NCBI GenBank assembly: GCA_905221605.1
Contig: CAJNDS010002768.1
Coordinates: 360,001 to 405,000, forward strand
Direction of reading: 5' to 3'
Length of the DNA: 45,000 bases
Source of the DNA: Symbiodinium natans
Lineage: Eukaryota; Sar; Dinophyceae; Suessiales; Symbiodiniaceae
Every line of letters begins with the position of its first letter. Within the stretch, counting starts at the first letter, position 1. Position numbers and translations under genes: made by a program. The notes under the pieces are model-generated. The model saw only the letters and a list, made by a program, of their open reading frames with translations. It was not told the DNA's origin and did not search any database. Positions 24,801 to 36,800 of this stretch are shown here, in pieces.

Positions 24801-27800
24801 TGCCGGGCGCGCATATCTGCCGCGAGCTGCTCATAATAATAGTCCGTCGGAGGCTCCTCGATCATCTTATCGATGTCCCAGCTCTCCACGATATGATAGC
24901 TCGGGCAGCGCGCCGCGTCGACCGCGTCTGCTGGGCGCACAGCGTCACTTGCGCCTCTTCCAGCCGTGGCCGATCCCTCACGCCAGCCAGCCCAGCGTGG
25001 CCCCTTGCGCGTCCTAAAGACCGCGAGGCGTTCGGTGACTGGAACCTCATCGCTGCACGCAACGCTTTCCGCCACACGCAAATCCCTCGTGTCCCAAAGA
25101 CGCCACGCCTCACCTGCGCGCTGAAGCAAGCACGTTTCGTAAGGCGCCTTCTCGACCGCCAGGGTCCCAAGGTCCTTCTGCGCAGGGCGCCTACCCCACA
25201 CAGACGCGTAACCACCTGGCGCCTCCCACCAGCTGTCGACGCTTGGAAGGTGGTCCAAGCAAGTAAGCACTCCCGGCTCCTCAACAAAGCGCCCAACCGG
25301 GCCGCTCCCGCCCCACACCGAAGCGAGAACAGTCACCGCAGCAAGGACCGATAGCACACCGATCCTGGCGCCGGTACGCAGCCGCCCAAAGGACCGCGCA
25401 CACGAGGAACAACCTTGGAAGCTTCTTGCCGCGGCCCTGGACGCGGACCCGCAAGCAAAGCACGGGTCGTGGTCAACCGAGGCAACGGCGACCCCACAAT
25501 CCGCACATGCCTGCGGAGACGGCTCCGACTCGAACACCGTCTCAACCGCGCCACAACCACAGGCCGCAGTGCTAACGAGGCCGGAACGCACTTCCGCAAC
25601 AACCTCGCCCGGCTGGAGAGAGTGGTCACACTCTTGGGCTGCGAGCAAAACAAACCCTTTTCCCTCTCCTGTGGGCCAAAGGCCTGGCACAGCCTCAACC
25701 CCACACTCAACCGGAAGCACGACCTCGGACAGGGATCCCTCTGCGGAGACTCCTGACTCCCGCACGACCGGCACCAGCACCCCATCGCCTGGCGAGAGCT
25801 CGAGCGGCTCTTCTCCGTCGTAGCGGGGGAGCTCACGACTTCCGCCCCCAGGCTCGGTGCATGACGCGTCGTCCAGGCTCGACAACCGCGCTTCGAAGGC
25901 ATAGGCCCTGTCCTTCCGGGTCTTGCTGTGATCCTCACATCTGGGCATCCTGATTCCCAGCGTGTCGAGGACGTGAAAGTCGGGACCCGGCCTGAAACCC
26001 AGGCCCATCCTTCCGGCGCAGTCCAACGCTCTGCCGCCGAGGATCAGTCCGTGCCAATCGGACGTCCCCCTGGCTGCGATTTTGCATCGCACGAAAATTT
26101 CAGTGTTGGGGCGACAGTCGTCCGCCGTCCTGCCTTCCAGCAGCGTGACGCGCAAGACTGCTGCCCCCTTCAGAGGAACGGGGGCTCCCGAAGCAATGCC
26201 ATGCACATATTCGGGGTGGACCCACTTTTCGAGTCTCACGACCGGGAAGCCGGGATCTTCGGTGCCGATCCCCAGCTCTGCAGCCCGGTTCATCATGCCC
26301 ACCACGAGTTCCTCTGTCACGTGGTTTGCGCCGGCGCATCCGTCGAGCATGCACTCGACCTTACGGTCGAGCACCTGGACTACCGTTCTGTACTGGTAGC
26401 CTCCTGGCTCGTTGTCTGCCAGGCTCCACCAGTCCTTCGGCAGATCGTCCAGGGTGGCGAACTTGTCCCGCCCGCCCTTGCTCAACGGAAGCGCGTGCTG
26501 CTGCACCGCGGCGCGTCCTGCGGCTCCTGAGACGCCCGCCCGGACGCCTGAGCTGCCTATCTGGACACTGAACGCGGCGAAGGGGTTAGACATGGAAGCA
26601 CCGGAGGGCGGGGCCCAGTTGGCAGGCAAGGCCGGCGTCCCTCCTGAGGTCGTCAGGTTGTGGACCATGTCGCAGCTGGCTCCTTTCTTGCACGACCCAT
26701 TCTTGGAGAAAAAGGGGCAAACTGTGCCTGGTGGCTTAGCCGCGCCTTTGGCCGCAGCCTTAGGCTTTGCGTTGGCCTTAGCCTTGCCACCTCCCTTCCC
26801 CTTGCCCTTGCCTTTCGCCGTGGCAAAGGTTTGGTCACCCTTCTTGGCCGCGAGAGCTTTTCTGCGAAGCTCCTTGTCGTGGCTGTACGGGCAGGCATCC
26901 CCTTTCGGGCAATTCCCGTGGTCGCGAAAGTGGAAGCAGATCTTCTTGTCCGCTCCTTTGCCAGCTCCCTTCGACGCAGCGGCAAACGTCTGATCCGCGC
27001 CAGCTTTGGCCGCGGCAGCTGCTCCTTTCGCAGCAGCCTTGGCGGCGGCCTTGAGGCTCTTAATCTCCTTCTGAGCCTCGGCTAGCGCGACCGACGGGTC
27101 CGCGCTCGGAGAGCCGGTCGTGGAGTACACAGAGTGGGAAACAGCCCGGTGAGCTGCTTCCCTCTGTTCGTACTCCAAGACGACCTTGTGGCTCTCCTCC
27201 CAAGTCTGCGGCCCTCTCAGCCCGCCATCCTTGGGATCGCCGGGCCACAACCGCTTGTCGTTACGTATCTCCTTTTGGAGATACGGGGGCATCTTGCGGA
27301 GGTACGAGAGATACAACTCTCGTGGGGTCTTCCCAAGACCCACCGCCTCAAGGTCCGCGATCGATGCCTCAAACAAAGGCTCGAATTGGTGGCCTGTGAG
27401 CTTGCCCTTAGCGAGGGAGGCATGCTCACCATCCACGCGGACTTCTCTTTCCTCCCGCGATTCCCCGAACATCAAGTGCTTGTTCTTGATGCGGTCGTAC
27501 ACCGCCTGTGGGTCGGAGAGAACCTCTCCCGACTTCCACGCTGCGCGGTAGGCGTTCGTGTACGTCTTCATGCGCGAGCCGCGGCAGCGCCCGCGTAGCG
27601 CTAGCAGCTTCTCGCGCGCACTCATACCGCGACAGTTGTTGGCCAGCGCGCAGACGTCCTCGAACTCCTCGTAGAACAGGACAACGTCTCGCGCGTCCGA
27701 CTTGTCGTCGGTCAGCGTCGGCCACGTGAGGTCAGTTTTGACCGTCGTTATGGAGCTTTGCCCGCCCCTCTGCGCTAACGCTTCTTTCAGCGCTTCAGTT

Positions 27801-30800
27801 TGGGCGGCGAGTGCGGCGGCGAAATCGCCCGCCGGGTTTTGGGACCCGGTCTGCGAACCTCCGCCGTCTGAACCTCGCTTCAGGGCTTCTATCTCCATCT
27901 CCAGCGCCGCAAGCTTCGCGCGCAAAGGGGAATCGCCGTCCGTCGCGCCCAGGTCACGGGCCGCGGAAGGACCACCTGCAACCTCGGCAGTGTGCAAACC
28001 TTCACGGTCCAAACCTACCCCCAACCCACTTGCAGTCGCAGGCTGTGGGAGCCCTGGGGAACGCGGCCCCACGGCTTCAACTGGCACATCGGACGGGGAG
28101 CTCCAAACCTTCTCTTGGCTCGAGCTTTCTTTTCCCCCTAGCGCGAGGATAAGCTCCCCGATGCATTGGATTTCACGCTGAATCTCCTCTGCGTCTTCGG
28201 GGTCCTCGCCACCGCGCAAAGCCGCGACCGAGAATCTGGTCCGCAGCCGACGGACCATCTTTGTCGGATGCCAGTCCCCGCCTATCTTGGAGAACTCATC
28301 CGCAAGGAGGGTGGCTTTGGTGCTTAAGGCGTCAAGGTCACGGGAGCTCACCGTGACTCCATGCGCTTTCAGCGCGAGGACAATCCGCGAAACGCGCGTC
28401 AAGTAGTCCGCGACCGGTTCTTGGTCTGGACGGAAAATCGCGCGCAGCTCCGCCTGCAAGCCCTCTGCGGTGCCTGGCACTGAACCTGCTGTCGACGGCG
28501 GACCGGACGGTCCCGCCGGGCGGGACCCTGGTGCCGTAGCAGGGACATAGGCAGCACCGGTAGGGACCATGGCCAGCTCCCTAGCCGCGGCGCTGACGTC
28601 CACCCGCGGCGGACTGTCGCCTCCAGCGCCCGAGGCCTCAGGGACTAGCTCGGAGTCCTCTTCTTCTTCCTCCTCATCCTCGTCCTCGTCTTCGGCGTCA
28701 TGGAGGAACTTCATGACTTTCCGCCAGAGAGCCGCCTCTTGCTCTGGCGTAGTACTGATCCCATCCCGCTTGGACAACGGACGGCTGCCAGTCTCCCTAC
28801 GCCACTTAAGCCAAGCGACGTAGCTCATCCGCTCGGGATAGGGAACGTCTCCACCCTCGATCGCTTCGAGGAGGGTGACGCCCTCGGCCTGACCTGCAAC
28901 CTCTGCGGACATCGCCGCGCCTTGGTTAGCAGGCCGCAGGCGTGGCACACGAAGCGCCGCGCCTTGGTTAACAGGCCGCAAGCGTGGCACACAGTCCACG
29001 CGTCCAGGTCACGGACCGCGACAGACAAGCAAAGCAATGCTTGCCCACTCGGGCCGTAGGCACAAGAGCTGTACGTTTCCCAGAACAGCCCCCAATTGTG
29101 AAGTCGACCAGCACTGGACTTGCACTAAGCCAATGCAATCACAGCCCGGTCACGCTGTTTTACGACTTCGCGAGTTCAAGCACTTGTGCAGCTACGCCTG
29201 AGTGCGTCCGGTCGGACCGCACAGCAACCTAAGAGCTACTGTACGAAACTACCGTGCTCAAAGGCACAAGCTCGGTACTTGAGCCAAAATATTGGCATTG
29301 TTACGAATTGCAAAACTACACATGCAAGGGAAAACTACAAGCTGCACTAGCACTAAGCAAGCACTCCATGCATACTTTGACCTGCTCACAGGTGTATGTA
29401 TGCATGTACCTATGCATGTATGCATGTATGTATGTATGTATGTGTATAGCCCTAAACCCTAAACCCGAAACCCTAAACCCCAAACCTATGTAGGAGGAAC
29501 TTGGGTCAAGGCACGTTGTGCGGCCGGAAGATCACAAAGTCGATTCCGAAGAGCTGCCGCGCTGCGTACAGATCCAGCTCAAAGGCATACTTGGCCTTAA
29601 GTGGTTTTACCCCCCCACAACCCGTTCAGGGTTTAGGGTTTGGGGTAGCTTATAAGGTTGGTCCGAAGATAGGGCGCAAGGCCTGAGGCTTGGATAGTGG
29701 GAGGTGTAGGCTTTTGGGGATCATGTTATCCATCAGCACCAAGGCCTGTGCAGGCCTACGAAACTCCGAGGCACTTCTTTTCCGTTCCTCGCGCCATCAC
29801 GTGCCCACGCGGTGACAACAAGATTCCGTGAACCGCCTCAACCCTTAAACCAACCAGGGTTTGGGAACTTCCCCCTTTTACTAGCAGTCCTTCATATAGG
29901 GATTATGATCGGGGGTAGTATAATCACTACTAAGGACAATATAAAGGGGAACTTCCCAAGCCTCAACTTAAAACCCAGGGGGGTCTTCAAGAGAGATCTG
30001 CGACAACTTGGTACAGCAGCCGTCCATTGTGCCGCACGATTGGCTGTGGATGCAAAGGTCTCCGGGATGTCACATTCGGAGGCGTCTTGTAGGGTTTAGG
30101 GTTTAGGGTTTCGGGTTTGGGGTTTAGGGCTTAGGGTTTAGGAATGAGTTCGTATGCATGGGGGTTTAGGGCTTTAGCGTTCAATTATACTGTTGAGGCG
30201 CAGGAAATTACGAAATCTGTACAAAGGCCCCTGAAAAACGCTTTTTGTAGGACCTTTAAAGGGGGGGGTCCGAGGTCTTTACATTCCCAGCCCGCTTTCG
30301 TGAGAATTCTTTTCTTCAGCGGCAGCTCGCGCACCTGAAATGAACGCTCCCTTCTTTTAGTTGTCGTTCCCTCCCTGAAATCACTGTGCAAGTTGGGCAT
30401 GTGCATCACGCGCCTTCTGAACGAGGCTCAGCAATTTCGGGCCTCGGAGGTCGGATTCTTCCTGCGGGAGCTCACGCTTAAACGTACTGAATTGCATGAA
30501 CGTGGTGGACGAGTGGCATGTCAGCGCTTGTTGACAGTGTTTGTTTCACTTATGGATCGACTCGCGTGTTGTCGCACACAGCACTGAGATGTCCGCAGTC
30601 GATGACCTGGTGTCTATTTCCCCCTCGCCTGTGCAAGGTATGTCGTGCGAACTTCCTTTTTGTTGGTATGCTTTGTTGTAGTTCTTTGTTGTTCTTTTGT
30701 TTCTGTATAGTTCCACTGCCTGGCAGCGGTTCGTTTTCCGGCTCCTCGTCTGCTTCAGGAACTTCAGGAGGGTCTTCTTCTGGTCTTGGCGACGCGAGTC

Positions 30801-33800
30801 GGCAAGCGGTTGCAGGCTGTTTGCATGTTCGGTTTTCTGAGACCGGCACTCGGGCTGCCAGGTATCCCACGGGAATGTGGGTGGATCCTGATTCTCAGTC
30901 AGTGCTCCAGTGCTCCGTGTTTTGAAACTTCGGCTTTTGCAGGCATGACCTGCCTCTGTTCGGTGGATCTCGAAGTTGTATTCCTGATGGGGGGGGGCGG
31001 GGGGCGGTACGCACTTGAATTTAATACATTTTCATGCTTCGTTGATTCTATTCATCTACACATGTTTTTGCATCTCTCTTGTCACTTGTTCACTTCTTTA
31101 GCACATTACCGAAAAGCCCCTACAAATTCAGCAATTTTGTAAGCGCTGGAAAGGATAGCACGAAAAGATACTGAATTTGAGGCTTTTCTACGGGCCTGTG
31201 AAAGTAAATGCTGCACGCAATAGTACAAAGTCACAGGCTCACAAGCTCTGTTGCAATTGGCATTTTCTTGCACATGTTGTTCATCTACGACTAATGCGTC
31301 GGCTTCACTGCAGAAATTGGCTGACCCTAAACCCTAAACCCTAAACCCTAAACCTCACTAGACCGAAGCCGCTCCCGTCTGCAGAATTCCTGAAATCGAA
31401 GCTTCCGCCAAGCCACGATGCCATAGGGATCCTCGGGAGTCGGGCGATCCTCCTCCCGGAGGCCTCAGCAAGGGTTTAGGGTTTAGGGTTTAGGGTTTAG
31501 GGTTTAGGGTTTAGGTTTAGGGTTTAGGGTTTGGAAAACTTAACCCTAAATCCCTAAATCCCGAAAACATCTACGTCTCTCAGCCCTATATAAGCCCTCA
31601 ACGTTTTGGGTTGAGGGTTTGAGGGTTTCGGGGTTGAGGGTTGAAGCTTGGGGTAGGAGTTCAGTATCTCAGTCCTAAACCCTAACCCTAAACCCTAGAC
31701 CCTAAACCGTTGGAGTTTCAGGGTCTGCTTGGGTTGAGGGCCCAAGGGCTGTGTACCGAACGTACCGAACCCTACCCACTTTGAAGCCCAACACCCCTAA
31801 ACCCTGAAACCTGAACCCTGAACCCTAAACCCTAAACCCTGAACCCTGAACCCTGAACCCGGGACCCTGAACCCTATCTTCGAACATCCCCACCCTAGAG
31901 AGTTGGAATTCTTCAAGGTTGGGCACTCCAGGGACACTCTAGGGTGGGATGCGGGTGATGGGCGAGGAGCAGGCCGGGTGGGGAGAAAAGTTTCAGTTTA
32001 AACTCTAACAACCCCACACCGATGTTGGGGAACAACTACAAATCAAAAAGCCCCAGCCCTAACATAAAGCTAAAGTAAAACCCCAACTCCAAAAAACACA
32101 ACCCAAAAACCAAGCAAAAACAACCGAACCCTAACCGTAAACCCTAAACCCAAAACCCAAGACCCTCCAAATCCTAAACTCCGGGTTGGGTCAATGGAAG
32201 GGCCCAAAAACTCCCAGGCCTTGCGCCGCTTCGGACTGCAGCCGATGCCCAGAAGTGGTCAGCGAGCGGTTGGGGTTTTGCATCTGCGAGAGATCCTTGG
32301 GTCTAAGGCTTCTAGGGTTGAGGGTTTAGGGCTAGGGTTTGGGGTTTAGGGTTCAGGGTTGAGGTTGTTTAGGGTTTAAGCTTTAGGGTTTGTAGAAGGG
32401 AAGCTCGCTGGTGGTAAAGCAGCCGGGCCGCTCGCTTGCATTAGCATGTAGTCCCACCCAACCACCCAAACTATGCCCATTTAGGGTTGAGGGTTTACCC
32501 CCCAAAGGGGCTTTCTTGCTTTTAATTACTTCCTCCGAACTCCACGAACAAGAGTGCAGCTACTGCAAGGGGGGGGGATCCAAACCTTCTTTGAGTACTG
32601 AAAAGCCCGGGGATCCAAACCTCCTTTGAGTAGTAAAAAGCCCGCATTTTCATTGCAAGTCCGGGTAAATCCCGGCTCACCTCTCACTGGGGGGGTCTCA
32701 TGAAGTCTTGGAGGGTGGCTTGACAGGCCTCTAGCAACCTTGGTGTTGTCAGGAGCCCCGGCCCCTGCTCCCAATGATGGGGGCAACAAAGAGGCAGAGC
32801 CCGGGCCTACTGGCCCGTTGTTAGGTCCCAGACAGGTCCAGGAAAAACGTAGATCCTGGAATCTGCCAACCTCGGGTCCCATTGTTAGGTCCCACCGTTC
32901 TGTGGAGACGGTCGGCCGGGGGCCTCGTTCCAAGCCTCGAGCGCCCGCGCAACTTTAGGGTGGGGTCTAGGCGGTTTAGGGTTTAGGGGATACGGTTTAG
33001 GGTAGGGCTCTGAGTGCATCCTCGAAAGATCCTCGGCTATGAGCCGAAGAAAACTTATTCTAGGGCTCAGGGATAAGAAGCACTTAAGGGAATGCTTGAA
33101 GCTGTCTCAAGAAAAGGGAATTCAACCCTTGAAGGGTTGCAGGTTTCTTAACGGAACTTGGAACCCTACCAAACAATCACAATAATAACTGTTTCTTAGG
33201 AATCCTAGCACCCAAACATGACAACTTATTCCGAAGTATCCCGAAGGTTTAGGTGAACGGTCGGGGACTCCTCCGATGCCACTCAGCCCGGGGGCCTCCC
33301 AGGGTGCGACCTAAACCCTAAACCCTAAACCCTAAACCCTAAACTCACTGCCAAACCCTAAATCCTAAACCCTGAGTCGCACCCCTACAGTGCGGGGAGG
33401 GAAGCCCCTCGACCTCGATGGCGCAAGCCAACCCAGGTCGTTCGGCCGCCTCCCACAGCATGGGTTACAGTAGCACTAGGCTCGTGCTTCTGTGCTCCCC
33501 GATTCTTTTACTATACCCGATACCCTAAACCCTCAACCCTAAATCCTAAACCCTAACCCTAAACCCTAAACCCCAGGCCACACAAAAAGGGGCCCCAAAG
33601 AGGTAGATTCTTGGGGAGAGGGGGTTTAGGGTTAAGAGTTTCGCGCTTAGCAAACTTGAGAAATCGGGTTGGGGGGGGGTTGGTTCTCCTGACCAGATAG
33701 CTTGTGGTCAAGCCTTGCATGCGAACTCACGACTCTGACCATGGAAATCACGGCACTTTGCGTCCTTGCTTGCAACTTGGACACAGAGTATGCAATTCGT

Positions 33801-36800
33801 GCAGAAATAGAAGAAAAACACGACATGAACCGCCCAGTTTGAGCAAAGGCACGTTGATGCTCCCATACACGGCAATGGACGACGTGAAGATGAAGCACCG
33901 GACCCGGTGTTTTATGGCCTGGTTCAGGATCTCCACCTGGGATTCAGTACGAGGGTTCAGGGTTTAGGGTGCGTGGACGTGTTGTCTGCGGCGGAACAAA
34001 AAGTTGACGATTTGCGTGTCTTCATTGAATTGCAGATTAGGTTTAGATGGCTCTTTAAAACACGGCACCTATACCCCCAACCCCTATACCATTTTGCAAG
34101 CACTATATGAACACGATATGAACAACCCCCATGAACCTGTGAGTGAGCCAGGGAGGTTGGTGTAAGGTTTAAGGTTTAGGCTTTCGGGCATTAAGCGAAT
34201 CCCTGGCGCGGCGCTGAGCCAACCAAGTTCGTGCGGTAGTTGTAGGAGCGAATGAAGTGGGACAGGCCTGAAGCGAGTGCGCGGGGCTGCAAAAGCAGTG
34301 CCAGGGTTCTCAGAAGGGCTCCAAGGGTGTAGTCCGCGCAACCCCAAAAAGGCCCTAAAAAGGAGAAGGGCCCTCGCAAGAAAACAACCCACAACAACCC
34401 GAAACCCGACTGCCCTAAGCCCAGTCGTAAACCCCAAGCCCTGTCAGCCCGTGACAGTGTAGACCCCGTAACCCAGACAGCCAGTAGATCGCGCTCCTAA
34501 AGCCGTACACGGCCCCTAAACCCCTAACCCTAAACCCTAAACTCTAAACCCTAAACCCTAAACCCCTAATGACATCCTAAAATCCCCACATCCCTTTACC
34601 CTAAACCCCTAAACTTGACAAACTCGCCTCGCACTGCCTCACACCCTACACAATTCGAGAAACCCTAAACCCTAAACCCTAAACCCCAAACCCTAAACCC
34701 TCCTAAACCCTAAACCCTAAACCCCACCTTCTGCAGCGTACGCCGCCAAGTGGTACACGAAATGGATCTCGTGCTCTTGAAAGATGGCTTCAAGGAGCTC
34801 CTTGGCTTTCGGTAGGGTTTAGGGTTTAGGGTTTATAGGGGTTAGGGTTTAGGGTTTAGGGTCTAGGGTCTAGGGTTTAGGGTTTAGGGTTTAGGGCTTG
34901 GTATAGAGTTGACCGCAGGGTCTTACGGAATGACTATGGAACTATAGGTAGACCAACATGGGCTTGGGCTAGAATTAGGAAACGCTTCGTATCCCAGAGT
35001 GGCGCGCTAAGTGGATCTGCTGGGTGATACTCAGACTCTACGACGCATTTCGGGCTTAATACTCGGGGCTCACAGTAGCAGGAAGATGACACCCAATCGC
35101 AAAAAAGTCCTTAGTGAGCTTGGGGTTTAGGGGGTTTAGGGGGTTTGGGGGTTTAGGGGGTCTAGGGGGTTTAGGGTTTTGGGGGTTTAGAGCTTAGGGC
35201 GTGTGTCTCAAGATGAGGGTAACTTACACACGTCCTTGGCAGCATCCGAGGAGCGGCATCGCGAATGTCTCCTCTGCTTCGGGTCTAGGGTCTAGGGTCT
35301 AGGGTCTAGGGTCCAGGGTCTAGGGTCTAGGGTCTAGGGTCTAGGGTCTAGGGTCTAGGGTTTAGGGTTTAGGGTTTAGGTGAAACTCTACCCCCCAAAA
35401 CCCTACACCCCCCAACAAAACCCTACATCCTGAACCCTGAACCCTCAAAACCCTTAAGCCCGACCCCCCTAAACCCCACTAGACTAAAGAGGGTGCCCTC
35501 TTTGGGTTTAAAGACTTTTATAAGTGAACCCAAACCCTAAGGAAAGGGAATAAGGGCCTCTGGGTCCTAGCGTCACCCGAATCCAAACCTCTGGGCCGCT
35601 TTGAGGTGGGTTTCTGGGACTGAGCTGCGCTGCAGGTCTGGAGGTTTATGGTTTGGTGTTTGGGGTTTAGGGTTTAGGGTTTAGGGCTTAGGGTTTGAGG
35701 ATTTGGGATTGAGACTTTGAAGAGGCAGTCAGTCGAGAGTGTGTAGGGAGTTTGGGGTCTAGAGGCCCTAGGAGTTTGGGACTGTGACTTGAGCGCAACC
35801 CTAAACCCTAAACCCTAAACCCCAAACCCGAAACCCTAAACCCAAAAACAAGATCATCAGGTATTCAAATGGAATTCGTTGAACTAGCCAACGTCTCCTC
35901 CGGGACACCCCAAACCCTAAACCCAAAACCCTAAACCCTAGACCCTAAACCCATGGCAGAAAACCAGCTAGCAGAAAGCTCTCGTAAGCTGTCCACGTAG
36001 AACTGCCGGCTCTAAGCCGACAGCATTTGGCCTGCCACTCCTACTTCTGAGGGTGGCTTTACTTTAGTGGGCTTTGGAAAAAAGCCCTAAACCCGAAACC
36101 CTGGACCCTAAATCCTAAACTCTAAACCGAGAAGGTGATACCCCGGGCCTAAGTGCCCATATACGACTAGATGAAAATCCTAAAAACCCATCTAAACCCT
36201 AAACCCTAAACCCTAAACCCCAAACCCTAAAACCCTAAAACCCTAAAACCCTAAAACCCTAAAACCCTAAAACCCTAAAACCCTAAACGGGCTTGGGGTC
36301 TTGGGCGCCGCTACTTCCGCCAGGGCTTCGGCGGTGTAGGGTGCAGTCTCTTTCGTTTTTCTTTTTCTGTTTTCGTTTTTTTGGTTGGGGGGTGTGGTGG
36401 GGGGGGGGGGGGGGGGGTTAGGGGTTAGGGGTTAGGGGTCAGGGGATAGGGGTGAGGGTTTAGGGTCTAGGGTCTAGGGTTTAGGGTTTAGGGTTTAGGG
36501 TTAGGGTTTAGGGTTTAGGATCTAGGATCTAGGGTTTAGGGTTTGGCTGGGCGCACCAGCAAGAAGCGCTCACCCCAGACACGAAACAAGGCCTCAGAAA
36601 TAAGATCCTGAGAAAACCCAGGAGCGGAAAGTGTAGCCCTAAACCCTAAACCCTAAACCCCTAAGCCGGCCCTAAACCCTAAACCCGCAACCCTAAAGCC
36701 GTAAGCATGCCAAAAGCCCAAACCTTAACCGTCAAAGTGTCCGTTGATGAAGGTCACGCCCGAGGGGACATTCGACTGAAAGCCGCCAGAAAGATCATCC

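Larger units (their letters stand above)
12615..29390 (-). mobile_element. Giant Gypsy-type LTR retrotransposon, 16.8 kb
   Basis: Two 294-bp LTRs (TGTGAAGTCG...GCTCACA on the plus strand, with TGTGA/TCACA ends) differ at one base (12630 G, 29112 C). GGTG flanks both sides. The internal 16.2 kb reads on the minus strand as a chain of four overlapping frames with about 5,000 codons: Gag, CCCH fingers, protease, RT thumb, RNase H, integrase, then RT fingers/palm, a Tpt1-like phosphotransferase, zinc fingers and a PLD domain. Only three frame breaks interrupt 15 kb. It sits sense to the host epimerase in intron I-J. Typical Gypsy elements are 5-8 kb, so this one is unusually large and cargo-rich. 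Confidence 0.92.

Noticed and set aside
13848-28181. Long plus-strand frames opposite the Gypsy element
   Set aside because: Shadows of GC-rich minus-strand coding sequence; no domain signatures and composition follows the other strand.
32526-32958. Coding frames on both strands
   Set aside because: Low complexity, overlaps a tandem duplication, no conserved motif.
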